Part shown: in pieces, positions 53,331-62,429 of the stretch | Position numbering within the stretch: the stretch's first letter is position 1 | Layout: each line of letters begins with the position of its first letter | Assembly: GCA_002328495.1 (NCBI GenBank) | Contig: DCUJ01000004.1 | Location: 99,568-163,567 of the forward strand | Direction of reading: 5' to 3' | Length of the DNA stretch: 64,000 nucleotides | From: Sulfurospirillum sp. UBA2217 | GTDB taxonomy: Bacteria > Campylobacterota > Campylobacteria > Campylobacterales > Sulfurospirillaceae | The notes under the pieces: model-generated | Told to the model about the DNA's origin: nothing | Database searches by the model: none | What the model saw: only the letters and a program-made list of their open reading frames with translations | Translations under genes and position numbers: made by a program

Positions 53331-54401
53331 TTATTTTGGTAAACTCTCGACATAAAGCGATTGGGAAGGGAACGCAAACTGCGCACCATGCTTTGCCACA
53401 ATCTGCATAATCTTGAAATTGACATCTTGTCTTACATGTAAATATTCAGCCGTGACAATGGTATTGGTGAAAAAGTTGAGCAAGATGCTAAGCGCACTGG
53501 CTTCAAACTCATCAAAATTGACCACGATAACATCAGGATGGATGTCAGGATGGTTTTGCAACATCTCTTTAATATCGCTCACCACCGCTTGCATCTGCTC
53601 AGCACTGGTGCCGTAGGTGAGTCCAATGCGTGTACGCACACGACGTTTGCCCATACGAGACCAGTTAGTAATGGTGGTGTTTGCCATCACGGCATTAGGA
53701 ACACTCACCAGTGCTTGGGCATGGTTTCGAATTTTGGTGGAGCGAATGCCGATTTCTTCGATGGTGCCATCCACATTAGGCGTCTCCACCCAATCGCCCA
53801 CTTGAAACGGGCGGTCGCTAAAGATGACGAGCGAGCCAAAAAGGTTGGCGACGGTGTCTTTGGCGGCCAAGGCAAATGCCAAACCACCCAATCCTAACGA
53901 AGCGACAAAAGCGCTGACATTGATGCCCCATTCTTGTAAAATCGCCATGATACCAAGGGCTATGACTAAAATACGTAATGTTTTTGTCATAAAGTTTTGA
54001 ATGTCATCGTTCAGCTCTTTGCCTACTTTTGAAGAGAAAAAGTTGAAAACCGTTGAGAATTTATCGACCATGCGAAGCAGTATCCAAAAAATAACAAAGG
54101 TGAGAAATGATTTAAAGATAAGATGAATAAACGGCTCTGTTTTTGGGGTGTGAAGCCAATGCGATGCGATATAAAAACTTCCAAAAACAATCGAGAGTTT
54201 TAAAGGAGCTTCTGCTAAATCAGCTATTTTTTCTAAGGTATCGGTTGAGCTGTGTTTGCTGATGGTTCGCAAAGGCTTTAAAATCAAAGAAGCCAAAATA
54301 TTTTTTAGCACCATTCCCAAAAGCGCAATGCCAATAGCAATCAAAATAGGCGCTATTGGATACCCCAAAAGCGTGTAGTTTAGAAAATCTTGTAAGCTCA
54401 T
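53331..54401 (-). CDS. MscS-family mechanosensitive channel
   Basis: A small-conductance mechanosensitive channel, about 356 aa, with four to five membrane spans, the pore helix region ASLGLGGLAFALAAKDTVANLFGS, and the MscS beta domain (FQVGDWVETPNVDGTIEEIGIRST, LVSVPNAVMANTTITNWS). It protects cells from hypo-osmotic shock. A start at 54410 is possible. I prefer ATG 54401 (MSLQDFLNY), because AAAGGA sits eight bases before it and would touch the earlier ATG. The palindrome copy at 54414 lies just before that ribosome site. Confidence 0.85.
   Translation of the reverse strand: MSLQDFLNYTLLGYPIAPILIAIGIALLGMVLKNILASLILKPLRTISKHSSTDTLEKIADLAEAPLKLSIVFGSFYIASHWLHTPKTEPFIHLIFKSFLTFVIFWILLRMVDKFSTVFNFFSSKVGKELNDDIQNFMTKTLRILVIALGIMAILQEWGINVSAFVASLGLGGLAFALAAKDTVANLFGSLVIFSDRPFQVGDWVETPNVDGTIEEIGIRSTKIRNHAQALVSVPNAVMANTTITNWSRMGKRRVRTRIGLTYGTSAEQMQAVVSDIKEMLQNHPDIHPDVIVVNFDEFEASALSILLNFFTNTIVTAEYLHVRQDVNFKIMQIVAKHGAQFAFPSQSLYVESLPK
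53432..53441. repeat. Iterated palindrome, copy 13
   Basis: Exact copy in the MscS-like gene, reading Y-L-H-V-R on the coding strand. Confidence 0.9.
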
Positions 54402-54413
54402 GAGCCACATCCT

Positions 54414-54423
54414 TTACATGTAA
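54414..54423. repeat. Iterated palindrome, copy 14 (intergenic)
   Basis: Exact copy in the 85-base divergent gap between the MscS-like gene and the DMT permease. It abuts the AAAGGA ribosome site of the former. Confidence 0.9.
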
Positions 54424-54486
54424 AAATCAACGGATTTTAACACAGATTAGATTATGATTTGGTATTTATAGAAGATTGGAGTGCGG

Positions 54487-55380
54487 GTGAGAGTATTTTT
54501 GAGTGGTATAAACAGTGGAGTTTTGTTTATGCTCATCTCTTCATTTAGTTTTGCCATCGATGGGGCATTAGCTAAAATTTTAAGTCAAAGTATCGCTTCC
54601 ATTGAGGTTGTTTTTTTTCGTAATGGCGTGACAATGCTCTTGGTATTATTGAGTCTTGCGAGAACCCCTCCAAAACACAAAGGTGGTAAGCCTTGGTTAC
54701 TGCTCTTTCGCGCCCTGATTGGCTTTAGTGCTATGTTGGCGTTTTTTTACAATATCGCGCATATTCCCCTAGCCGATGCCATGACCTTTTCTCGTACAGC
54801 ACCTATTTTTACAGCGATGTTGGCATTTTTCTTTTTGAAAGAGCGGATGGGGTGGCGTGGATGGTGTGCTGTTTTTTTAGGGTTTATAGGCATTGTTTTG
54901 GTGATGAAGCCCAGTGGTTTGATGCTCTCAAAAACAGATATTTTTGGGCTTTTAAGCGGTCTTGGCGCAGCGTTGGCGTATACCAGTGTACGAGAACTCC
55001 ATAAAGTTTATGACGCGCGTGTTATCGTACTAGCGTTTGTTTTCACAGGAACCCTTTTGCCCGCATTGTTTATGGGTATCAGCGAGTTATACACCCACCC
55101 CTCTCTTGATTTTATGCTCTCTGCTTTTGTCATGCCGCAAGGACTGGCATGGCTTTATATTGTATTAATGGGGATTTCGGGAGCTATTGGACAGCTGTAT
55201 ATGACCAAAGCATTTGGAACGACTAAAGCGGGTGTTGTGGGTGCGGCTGGGTATTCGATTATTTTATTTTCATTGATTATTGGGTTAGTTTTAGGAGATG
55301 GTTTACCTGATATTATTGGACTATTTGGTATACTTTTGGTCATTATTAGCGGCGTGATTGTCGCAAAGGAGAAAGAATGA
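54487..55380 (+). CDS. EamA/DMT-superfamily permease
   Basis: A 297-aa transporter with ten predicted spans in two EamA repeats ([15 protein letters not shown].. and [16 protein letters not shown]..). The substrate is unknown; homologues export metabolites such as amino acids or nucleosides. GTG 54487 is chosen over GTG 54481 because the GGAG at 54478-54481 then has five bases of spacing. C. jejuni has a similar permease gene beside kdsA. It overlaps kdsA by ATGA. Confidence 0.82.
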   Translation: MRVFLSGINSGVLFMLISSFSFAIDGALAKILSQSIASIEVVFFRNGVTMLLVLLSLARTPPKHKGGKPWLLLFRALIGFSAMLAFFYNIAHIPLADAMTFSRTAPIFTAMLAFFFLKERMGWRGWCAVFLGFIGIVLVMKPSGLMLSKTDIFGLLSGLGAALAYTSVRELHKVYDARVIVLAFVFTGTLLPALFMGISELYTHPSLDFMLSAFVMPQGLAWLYIVLMGISGAIGQLYMTKAFGTTKAGVVGAAGYSIILFSLIIGLVLGDGLPDIIGLFGILLVIISGVIVAKEKE

Positions 55381-56177
55381 TTTTAATTGCAGGACCGTGT
55401 GTTATTGAAAGCAGAGACAGCCTTTTTAGGGTGGCTGAAAAATTGACGCGCTATCATGAGGATAACACCATAGATTTTTATTTTAAAAGCAGTTTTGATA
55501 AAGCCAATCGTACGAGTATCGATAGTTTTAGGGGTCCTGGCATGGATGAGGGCTTGAAACTTTTGGATGAGGTAAGAGCCCAGTTTGGCTACAAACTCTT
55601 AACGGACATTCATGACTACACGCAAGCCAAACCTGTGGGTGAAGTAGTTGATGTGCTTCAAATCCCTGCCTTTTTATGTCGCCAAACCGACCTTTTAGTC
55701 GCCGCCGCACAGACTAAATGCGTGGTCAATGTTAAAAAAGGGCAGTTTTTAAATCCTGCGGATATGCGTTATTCGGTGAAAAAAATCCTAGATACCAGAG
55801 GGGTCAAAGAAGAGGGTTACGAAGCCGCTAAAAAAGCAGGCGTGTGGCTGACCGAGCGAGGCAGTACCTTTGGATACGGCAATTTGGTGGTGGATATGCG
55901 TAGTTTTGGCATTATGCGAGAATTTGCCCCTGTTATTTTTGATGCAACCCATTCGGTGCAAATGCCTGGAGCTGAGGGGGGGAAAAGCGGTGGAAAACGT
56001 GAATTTGTGCGCCCACTTTCCCGTGCAGCAGCGGCGGTAGGAGTGGATGGCTTCTTTTTTGAAACCCATTTTAGCCCGTGCGAAGCGCTGTGCGATGGAC
56101 CCAATATGCTAGATCTTGATGATTTGGCTTTGGCGATTAAAGACATTAAAGCAATTCAAGAGAGCTTAAAGGCATAA
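55377..56177 (+). CDS. kdsA: 3-deoxy-D-manno-octulosonate 8-phosphate synthase
   Basis: A 266-aa enzyme that condenses arabinose 5-phosphate with PEP for the Kdo of LPS. Visible: [41 protein letters not shown] and [19 protein letters not shown]. The Cys in AGPC is the mark of the metal-dependent KdsA class (family knowledge). It follows the permease by overlap. In C. jejuni the next gene is ribH, whereas here about 4.7 kb, including ovoA and a DUF3360 gene, intervenes. Confidence 0.95.
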   Translation: MILIAGPCVIESRDSLFRVAEKLTRYHEDNTIDFYFKSSFDKANRTSIDSFRGPGMDEGLKLLDEVRAQFGYKLLTDIHDYTQAKPVGEVVDVLQIPAFLCRQTDLLVAAAQTKCVVNVKKGQFLNPADMRYSVKKILDTRGVKEEGYEAAKKAGVWLTERGSTFGYGNLVVDMRSFGIMREFAPVIFDATHSVQMPGAEGGKSGGKREFVRPLSRAAAAVGVDGFFFETHFSPCEALCDGPNMLDLDDLALAIKDIKAIQESLKA

Positions 56178-56178
56178 G

Positions 56179-58269
56179 ATGCAACTCATTCCCACACGCA
56201 ATATTCTTCTCAATGAAGGAAGTGCTGAACAAAAACGAGCGGAAATTAGAAACTACTTTCTCAAAACTTATACGGTGTATGAAAAGCTTTTTGAGTTAAT
56301 GAAGGATGAGGAGAGTTACTACCTCACCGCCGATCCCTTGCGTCATCCGTTGGTGTTTTATTTTGGTCATACGGCGACCTTTTTTATCAATAAATTGGTG
56401 CTTGCTAAGCTAATCGACAAACGCATTAACCCGACATTCGAGTCGATTTTTGCCATTGGTGTGGATGAGATGAGTTGGGATGATTTGAATCAATCCAATT
56501 ACAAATGGCCTAGAATTGCTGAAATTAGGGTGTATCGAGAGCAGGTCAAAGCTAAAATTTTAGAACTTATTGACACCTTGCCACTTTCGATGCCCATTTC
56601 GTTGGAGAGCCCGTTTTGGGCGATTATGATGGGCATTGAGCATGAGCGGATTCACCTTGAGACCTCTTCGGTGTTGATTCGCCAACTACCACTTGAACGT
56701 GTCACGCCAAGTGATTTTTGGAAAACGTGTCCACTTGATACGCCTGTTGTGGAAAATGAACTGATAAGCGTAAAAGGTAGCACGCTTCGTTTAGAGAAGA
56801 AAAAAGACGATGCGCTGTACGGTTGGGATAACGAATACGGTTTACATGTAAAAGAAGTCAAAGCGTTTAAAGCGTCCAAATACCTTGTTTCAAACGCTGA
56901 GTTTTTGGGCTTTATGGAAGAGAATGGCTATGAAAATGAAGCGTTTTGGAGTGAAGAGGGCTGGAAGTGGAAAACATATACAAATGCAACCATGCCTCTG
57001 TTTTGGCGCAAAGATGAAGCAGGCTATCGTTTACGTTTAATGGCAGAAGAGATTGCGATGCCGTGGAGTTGGCCTGTGGAGATTAATTACCTTGAAGCCA
57101 AGGCGTTTTGCAACTGGAAAAGTGCGAAAGAAGGTAAGTCGATTCGCCTTCCAAGCGAGGAAGAGTGGTACGTTCTTCGAGACTTACATGTAAAGGTAGA
57201 TGAGCCATTTTGGGACAAAGCACCTGCCAATATTAACCTAGAATATTTTGCCTCAAGCGTGCCTGTGGATACCTTTGCCTTTGGCGATTTTTACGATGTC
57301 ATCGGCAATGTGTGGCAGTGGAGTGAGACGCCGATAAATGGCTTTGATGGGTTTGTGGTGCACCCACTGTACGATGATTTTTCCGTTCCGACCTTTGATG
57401 ATAGGCATAACATCATCAAAGGCGGTTCGTGGATTAGTACGGGCAATGAGATTATTCGATCCTCTCGTTACGCCTTTCGTCGTCATTTTTACCAACATGC
57501 AGGGTTTCGCTATATCGAATCCAGCGAAGCGGTGGAAATAAGCTCCGTCTTTTATGAAACGGATTTTGCGCTCTCTCAAATCTGTGATGCTCATTTTGGA
57601 AAAAAAGAGTCCAATTATTACGAAGCAATGGCACAATTTTGCATCGCTTTAGGTGGAAACAAAGGCAAAGCCCTTGAGATTGGTTGTGGAGCAGGCAGGG
57701 GTTCGTTTGCCCTTGCACGTCATTTTGCGATGGTGCACGGCGTTGAATTTACCGCACGTGTTGTCAGACTTGCGACCAATTTTAAAGAGAGCGGAAAGCT
57801 TAAATACGCATTAAAAGAAGAGGGTGAACTTGCCTCTTTTGTTGAGCGAAATTTAAGTGATTTTGGCATCGACCCAGCTATTCAAAAAGTAGAATTTTGG
57901 CAAGCCGATCCGCACAATATGAAACCCTACTTTGATGGGTATGACCTTATTTTAGCCAACGATATGCTGGATACCTTGTATGACCCAGCACTGTTTTTAA
58001 CAAACATCAAAGAGCGTTTACATGTAAATGGATTTTTAGTGATTGCCAGTAGCTATGACTGGGATGAAGCCAAAACACCTCGTGAAAAATGGCTGGGAGG
58101 CTTCAAAAAGAATGGTGAAAAATACTCTACATTTGATGCGCTGAGTGAGTATTTATCGCCTTATTTTGCTTTACATGTAACGCCTGTGGAAATGCGTTTG
58201 GGCATTCATGAAAGCGAGCGAAAAGAGGTTGTGAAATCTTTACATGTAAGTGTGTGGAAAAAGCGCTGA
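56179..58269 (+). CDS. ovoA: OvoA: 5-histidylcysteine sulfoxide synthase / mercaptohistidine methyltransferase
   Basis: A 696-aa ovothiol A biosynthesis enzyme with all three parts: an N-terminal DinB-like domain, a formylglycine-enzyme-like domain (IKGGSWISTGNEIIRSSRYAF, HAGFRYIES) and a C-terminal SAM methyltransferase domain (EIGCGAGRGSFALA near 498, LILANDMLDTLYDP). The non-haem iron ligands H64 and H155/H159 (HERIHLE) are present. It couples cysteine and histidine with oxygen, then methylates the imidazole after C-S cleavage. That oxygen dependence is of interest in a probably microaerophilic host. It starts one base after kdsA. Five exact palindromes fall in its last 1.4 kb. Confidence 0.88.
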   Translation: MQLIPTRNILLNEGSAEQKRAEIRNYFLKTYTVYEKLFELMKDEESYYLTADPLRHPLVFYFGHTATFFINKLVLAKLIDKRINPTFESIFAIGVDEMSWDDLNQSNYKWPRIAEIRVYREQVKAKILELIDTLPLSMPISLESPFWAIMMGIEHERIHLETSSVLIRQLPLERVTPSDFWKTCPLDTPVVENELISVKGSTLRLEKKKDDALYGWDNEYGLHVKEVKAFKASKYLVSNAEFLGFMEENGYENEAFWSEEGWKWKTYTNATMPLFWRKDEAGYRLRLMAEEIAMPWSWPVEINYLEAKAFCNWKSAKEGKSIRLPSEEEWYVLRDLHVKVDEPFWDKAPANINLEYFASSVPVDTFAFGDFYDVIGNVWQWSETPINGFDGFVVHPLYDDFSVPTFDDRHNIIKGGSWISTGNEIIRSSRYAFRRHFYQHAGFRYIESSEAVEISSVFYETDFALSQICDAHFGKKESNYYEAMAQFCIALGGNKGKALEIGCGAGRGSFALARHFAMVHGVEFTARVVRLATNFKESGKLKYALKEEGELASFVERNLSDFGIDPAIQKVEFWQADPHNMKPYFDGYDLILANDMLDTLYDPALFLTNIKERLHVNGFLVIASSYDWDEAKTPREKWLGGFKKNGEKYSTFDALSEYLSPYFALHVTPVEMRLGIHESERKEVVKSLHVSVWKKR
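56842..56851. repeat. Iterated palindrome, copy 15
   Basis: Exact copy in ovoA, reading G-L-H-V-K. Confidence 0.9.
57184..57193. repeat. Iterated palindrome, copy 16
   Basis: Exact copy in ovoA, reading D-L-H-V-K. Confidence 0.9.
58018..58027. repeat. Iterated palindrome, copy 17
   Basis: Exact copy in ovoA, reading R-L-H-V-N. Confidence 0.9.
58171..58180. repeat. Iterated palindrome, copy 18
   Basis: Exact copy in ovoA, reading A-L-H-V-T. Confidence 0.9.
58240..58249. repeat. Iterated palindrome, copy 19
   Basis: Exact copy close to the ovoA stop, reading S-L-H-V-S. Confidence 0.9.
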
Positions 58270-58356
58270 TTCACCTCACGTAAACCGAAATTTTATATAT
58301 TTGTCATTCGGATAAGATACTATACTGCCAATTCATTATTATTGAGTATAAATTTT

Positions 58357-58391
58357 TATAGCATATGCGAAGAGGCTATTTTCATGCTATA
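58357..58391. promoter_or_regulatory. Inverted repeat upstream of the DUF3360 gene, possible operator
   Basis: TATAGCAT and ATGCTATA, a perfect 8-bp inverted repeat with a 19-base centre, in the 218-base gap after ovoA. The gap is otherwise AT-rich with several weak -10-like patches (for example TATACT near 58321) and holds no gene. The repeat could bind a regulator or form a leader hairpin. Confidence 0.35.
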
Positions 58392-58487
58392 GATCTAATG
58401 TATGATTTTTTTGATAAAACATTTTGAAACGATTTAAAGTGTTTACTAAGCAGAAACGGATGTATTACAAATAAAAAGGGTGGGGCT

Positions 58488-59954
58488 ATGGTGGAAAACA
58501 GCGAACATGATAAAGGGCTAACGTATAAGCAGCGACGTAAACATAAAAGTGAGTTTAAAACACGTGAAGAGTACCTTAATTACGAATTAGAGATAGCTCG
58601 CTACAAACGTTGGGGAATTAACTTACCGTTTCGTGATTATCGATTTGAACTAGAAGACTGGGTGCCAGCGCTTGCAGCAACCATTGGTAAAATCGTTATG
58701 GTTGCCGCGATGGCAGGTGCATTTGCCGCTCAGTTTGGACTCGATGCAGCGTTCATTGCTGAAAATGTACGGTATGAAATGCTGATAGCGGGTATTTTAT
58801 TTGTGATTGTTTTTTCGGGTATTTTAAATCCTCGTGCCAATCTTGCAGGGACGCATGGACCGATGATTCCTTTGATTCCTTTGATCGCAGTTGCAGGAGG
58901 TCATCCCCTTGCTTTGGGTGTTTTAATAGGCTTATTTGGGCTACTCTTAAGTGTCTTCAAAGGGGGTTCTAAACTAGTAACCCTCACGGGTGTGGGTGTT
59001 AGAGCAGGATTGCTTCTTTTTTTAGGAGCAACGGGCACGATAGGGCAAATTGCACTCTTTAACAAATGGGCGACCAATGCCCATCTTCCTTTGGTTTCTG
59101 TGGTGGTGATTTTTGTGACCATTGCGCTTTATGCTTATCTTGCGCGTGCAAAATTAAGATGGCTTGCCATACCGTTATGTTCACTCGTTGCGGGTCTTGT
59201 TGCGTTTGCTATGGGTGTACCTTTTGAGTTTGTCACGGAACCTGGACTGCCAAATATGAGTCCTTTTTATTGGTGGGGTGAAACAACGGGTTGGAAACTT
59301 GGTTGGCCAACTTTTTCCGAATACATTGCTGTTATTCCCTTTGCTATCCTAGCCGTGGCAATGTGGTCCCCAGACTTCCTTGGACACCGCGTTTTTCAAG
59401 AACTAAGTTATCCTAAAAAAGCAGAGCACGCTTTGATGGATGTTGATGATACCATGACTGTTGTCTCTTTTCGTCAAATCGTTGGCTCCATCCTTGGAGG
59501 GGCGAATATCTCTTCTTCATGGGGAACGTATATGATTCCTGCGGCGATTGCTAAAAGAGCCATTCCTGCTGGAGCGATGCTAACAGGTCTTTTGTGTGTG
59601 GTATGCTCAATCTTAGGATTTCCGATGGATCTAGCCATGTGGGAACCTGTGTTACGTGTGGCGTTGCTTGTAGGTGTTTTCTTGCCATTGCTTGAAGCAG
59701 GTATGCAGATGGTCGCAAATGAGAAAGATTCACAAAGTGCGGGTATTTGTATTTTTGCAAGTGCCTTAGTCAATCCTGTATTTGGATGGTCTCTTGCAAT
59801 GCTATTGGACAACTTAGGGTTTATTGGCGATAAAGACAGAGCAAAACAGTTATCATTTGCCGATCGTCTAGTGATTCCATCCTTGATGTTTGTCATTTGT
59901 GGTGGAGCGCTTGCTTTGGTTGGACAAATTCCAGGCATTCCTTCAATGTTCTAA
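58488..59954 (+). CDS. DUF3360-family membrane transporter
   Basis: A 488-aa protein with a basic N-terminus (KQRRKHKSEFKTREEYLNYEL), then LPFRDYRFELEDWVPALAATIGK and about 12 membrane spans including NLAGTHGPMIPLIPLIAVAGGHPLA. I recognise the DUF3360 family, which looks like the SulP/uracil-xanthine permease fold; the substrate is not known to me. The start ATG follows GGTGGGG. It has its own upstream gap and a downstream hairpin, so it is probably transcribed alone. C. jejuni has no gene at this place between kdsA and ribH. Confidence 0.7.
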   Translation: MVENSEHDKGLTYKQRRKHKSEFKTREEYLNYELEIARYKRWGINLPFRDYRFELEDWVPALAATIGKIVMVAAMAGAFAAQFGLDAAFIAENVRYEMLIAGILFVIVFSGILNPRANLAGTHGPMIPLIPLIAVAGGHPLALGVLIGLFGLLLSVFKGGSKLVTLTGVGVRAGLLLFLGATGTIGQIALFNKWATNAHLPLVSVVVIFVTIALYAYLARAKLRWLAIPLCSLVAGLVAFAMGVPFEFVTEPGLPNMSPFYWWGETTGWKLGWPTFSEYIAVIPFAILAVAMWSPDFLGHRVFQELSYPKKAEHALMDVDDTMTVVSFRQIVGSILGGANISSSWGTYMIPAAIAKRAIPAGAMLTGLLCVVCSILGFPMDLAMWEPVLRVALLVGVFLPLLEAGMQMVANEKDSQSAGICIFASALVNPVFGWSLAMLLDNLGFIGDKDRAKQLSFADRLVIPSLMFVICGGALALVGQIPGIPSMF

Positions 59955-59968
59955 GTTCTACGCTAAAG

Positions 59969-59996
59969 GGTCAATCCTAACTTTTAAGGATTGACC
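59969..59996. terminator. Bidirectional hairpin terminator between the DUF3360 and Cache genes
   Basis: GGTCAATCC and GGATTGACC, a perfect 9-bp inverted repeat with a 10-base loop containing CTTTT, between convergent genes. It directly abuts the stop of the minus-strand Cache gene. Confidence 0.8.
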
Positions 59997-60677
59997 TTAT
60001 CGTAATTTAAACCACACAAAAATCGATATAAGAGCAAGCAGTAGAGACATCATTAAATTTTTTAAAACGCTTTCTTTAACATCGTCTACGTAAATTCCAG
60101 AGCCAACGATCCATCCCCATTCTTTATATTCTTGAAAATAAGAGATTTTTGGGTAACTTTGAGTCGAGAGAGTACCATCTGCTTGTGGTTTTGTCCATTG
60201 GTAAAAGATAAACCCTTCACCATTTTCTTTTGCTAGTTCGCTGATGGCGATAAAAAGATTTGTTTTACCGATAGTTTCCATAATTTTTGAATGCATATTT
60301 TTTTGAATGTGTGTCACGCAATCAAACTTTTTATCATTTAATATTTTACCTTCGAGTTCGGGTGTAGTTGCATGCATGAGCATTGTGGGTGTTTTATCAT
60401 CGGTTTGTATCCAAAAGTACTCATTTTGATCATAGCGAATGTTGCGAATTGCAGCTTTTGCCTCTTTTTTTGCAACTTCTTCAGTGATTGTACCTTGGAT
60501 TGCTTTGTCATGATAAAATTTTAAAATACCTTGTCTTGATTCGACAAGATGTTTTGTTTTAAGTTTTCGCTCTGCCATCATATCAAGATATGAAACATAC
60601 GCATTAAGACCAACAATAGCTATACTTCCTATAACCAATAAGGCAATTTTTGCAAGTAATTCTGATTTTATTTTCAT
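59997..60677 (-). CDS. Stand-alone single Cache (sCache_2) membrane sensor protein
   Basis: A 226-aa protein: membrane span at about 10-28, a periplasmic sCache_2 domain (ILKFYHDKAIQGTITEEVAKKEAKAA, YFWIQTDDKTPTMLMHATTPELEGK, ISYFQEYKEWGWIVGSGIYVDDV), and a second span at about 206-222. It stops just after that span. The usual HAMP and methyl-accepting or kinase module is absent and there is no continuation downstream because a terminator follows. It may act with a partner output protein or be a truncated receptor. The sequence is otherwise complete, which argues for a real small protein. Confidence 0.82.
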   Translation of the reverse strand: MKIKSELLAKIALLVIGSIAIVGLNAYVSYLDMMAERKLKTKHLVESRQGILKFYHDKAIQGTITEEVAKKEAKAAIRNIRYDQNEYFWIQTDDKTPTMLMHATTPELEGKILNDKKFDCVTHIQKNMHSKIMETIGKTNLFIAISELAKENGEGFIFYQWTKPQADGTLSTQSYPKISYFQEYKEWGWIVGSGIYVDDVKESVLKNLMMSLLLALISIFVWFKLR

Positions 60678-60713
60678 AAAACTATCCTAAATAATATTAT
60701 TTTTTACGATTTA

Positions 60714-60719
60714 ATTATA
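60714..60719 (-). promoter_or_regulatory. -10 element for the Cache gene
   Basis: TATAAT on the minus strand (plus ATTATA), 37 bases before the start codon. Confidence 0.5.
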
Positions 60720-60844
60720 GTAAAAAAGTATGAAAACGGGATGAAAGTTTTTTTCAATTCCTTTAAACCCTAAAACAAGTCCTTCTAATCAAATTGTAAC
60801 GAAAAATAGTGTATCATTAAGGAACATTTGATTGAAGGACAATT

Positions 60845-61309
60845 ATGAATATTGTAGAAGGAAATCTTTCCCTAAACGGTAGCGAAAAAGTAGCGATTAT
60901 TAACAGCAGGTTTAACCATATTATCACCGATAGACTCGTTGAAGGTGCGCGTGATGCGTTTATCCGTCACGGAGGCGATGAAAAAAATCTCTCGTTGATT
61001 TTAGTCCCTGGTGCGTATGAAATTCCTTTGGCCTTGGATAAAATCTTAAGCTCTGGCAAATACGATGCCGTGTGCTGCGTAGGTGCGGTCATTCGTGGCA
61101 GTACACCCCATTTTGACTATGTTGCAGCCGAGGCCACCAAAGGGGTTGCCAATACCGCTCTTAAATACCAAAAACCAGTCACCTTTGGCGTTTTAACGAC
61201 CGATACCATCGAGCAAGCCATCGAGCGCGCTGGAAGTAAAGCAGGCAACAAAGGCTTTGAAGCCATGACGGGTTTGATCGAACTCATTAGCCTTTACAAA
61301 CACCTCTAA
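60845..61309 (+). CDS. ribH: 6,7-dimethyl-8-ribityllumazine synthase
   Basis: A 154-aa lumazine synthase of riboflavin synthesis. [19 protein letters not shown] begins the fold, [14 protein letters not shown] and [21 protein letters not shown] form the active site with its catalytic His, and [16 protein letters not shown] closes it. It starts the ribH-nusB-pyrF group that is in the same order in C. jejuni. The 167-base gap before it has no gene. Confidence 0.95.
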   Translation: MNIVEGNLSLNGSEKVAIINSRFNHIITDRLVEGARDAFIRHGGDEKNLSLILVPGAYEIPLALDKILSSGKYDAVCCVGAVIRGSTPHFDYVAAEATKGVANTALKYQKPVTFGVLTTDTIEQAIERAGSKAGNKGFEAMTGLIELISLYKHL

Positions 61310-61319
61310 GGAATTTCTT

Positions 61320-61727
61320 TTGGCAACACGACATCAAGCTAGAGAGAGTATTATTACCCTTTTATACGCAGAAGATATTGGCAATTCGGGGATTGAAAAA
61401 TTTATCGATGAACTGTTTGAAGAAAAAAAGATTCGCAATCAGCAAAAAGAGTTTGCCCTTGGGCTTTACCGAGGGGTTAAAGAACATGTCACACCTATTG
61501 ACGAGGCAATTAATTTGCACCTTAAAGAGTGGAATTTAAGTGAAATAGGCATGCTGGAGCGGGCGATTTTACGTTTAGGTGCGTATGAGATTTTATACTC
61601 AACGCTGGATAATGCCGTTGTCATCAACGAAGCCATTGAACTGGCAAAAAAGCTGTGTAATGAGACGAGTCCTAAGTTTATCAATGGCGTTTTGGATGCG
61701 ATTTGTAAAGATGTGGAAACGCACTAA
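61320..61727 (+). CDS. nusB: Transcription antitermination factor NusB
   Basis: A 135-aa all-helical protein that binds boxA RNA with NusE in rRNA transcription. ATRHQARESIITLLYAEDIG at the start and LSEIGMLERAILRLGAYEILY plus NEAIELAKKLCNETSPKFINGVLDAI at the end are typical. The start is TTG 61320, eight bases after AAGGA. It touches pyrF without a gap. Confidence 0.93.
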   Translation: MATRHQARESIITLLYAEDIGNSGIEKFIDELFEEKKIRNQQKEFALGLYRGVKEHVTPIDEAINLHLKEWNLSEIGMLERAILRLGAYEILYSTLDNAVVINEAIELAKKLCNETSPKFINGVLDAICKDVETH

Positions 61728-62414
61728 ATGAAACTGTGTGTTGCATTGGATTTACCCCGTTATGAAGAAAATATAGCACTTATCCGTCAGCTTAGAGGTG
61801 AAGATGTGTGGCTTAAAGTCGGTCTTCGTTCTTTTATCCGTGATGGTGAAGCCATTTTGAAAGAGATAAAATCGATTCACCCTGGATTTAAAATCTTTTT
61901 AGATTTAAAAATTCACGACATCCCCAATACGATGGCAGACGCTGCTGAATCGATGGTCAACTTGGGTGTGGAGATGTTTAATGTGCATGCCTCAAGTGGT
62001 CAAAAAGCGATGCGTATGGTGATGGAGCGGGTCAATACCTTTCAAAATCCCCCTATCGTACTTGCAGTAACCGCCCTTACCAGTTTTGACCACGCCTCTT
62101 TTGAAGCAATCTATCATAAAAGCATCACCCATAAGGTGGTTGATTTTGCAAAAGATACCTATGAAAGTGGCTTGCATGGCGTTGTATGTTCCGTGTTTGA
62201 GAGCAAGCTAATCAAGCACCATACTGGTGATGATTTTCTAACCTTAACTCCAGGGATTCGTCCTTTTGGTGAGGGAGCGGATGATCAAGAACGCGTGGCA
62301 GATTTGACGCGGGCTAAAGAAGAAAAATCAGACTTTATCGTCGTAGGGCGACCTATCTATCAAAGCAATGACCCCTTGGGCGTTGTTCAAAAAATTCTTG
62401 AACGTTTGTCGTAA
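61728..62414 (+). CDS. pyrF: Orotidine 5'-phosphate decarboxylase
   Basis: A 228-aa TIM-barrel enzyme that makes UMP. The catalytic block is FLDLKIHDIPNTMADAAE near residue 60, followed by NVHASSG, LTPGIRPFGEGADDQERVA and IVVGRPIYQSNDP. It directly follows nusB. Confidence 0.95.
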   Translation: MKLCVALDLPRYEENIALIRQLRGEDVWLKVGLRSFIRDGEAILKEIKSIHPGFKIFLDLKIHDIPNTMADAAESMVNLGVEMFNVHASSGQKAMRMVMERVNTFQNPPIVLAVTALTSFDHASFEAIYHKSITHKVVDFAKDTYESGLHGVVCSVFESKLIKHHTGDDFLTLTPGIRPFGEGADDQERVADLTRAKEEKSDFIVVGRPIYQSNDPLGVVQKILERLS

Positions 62415-62429
62415 GAAAGAGGAAGCCTC

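Noticed and set aside
55975..55982. G7 run in kdsA as a phase-variation tract
   Set aside because: It encodes conserved Gly-Gly in the KdsA active site (AEGGKSGG), so protein constraint explains it.
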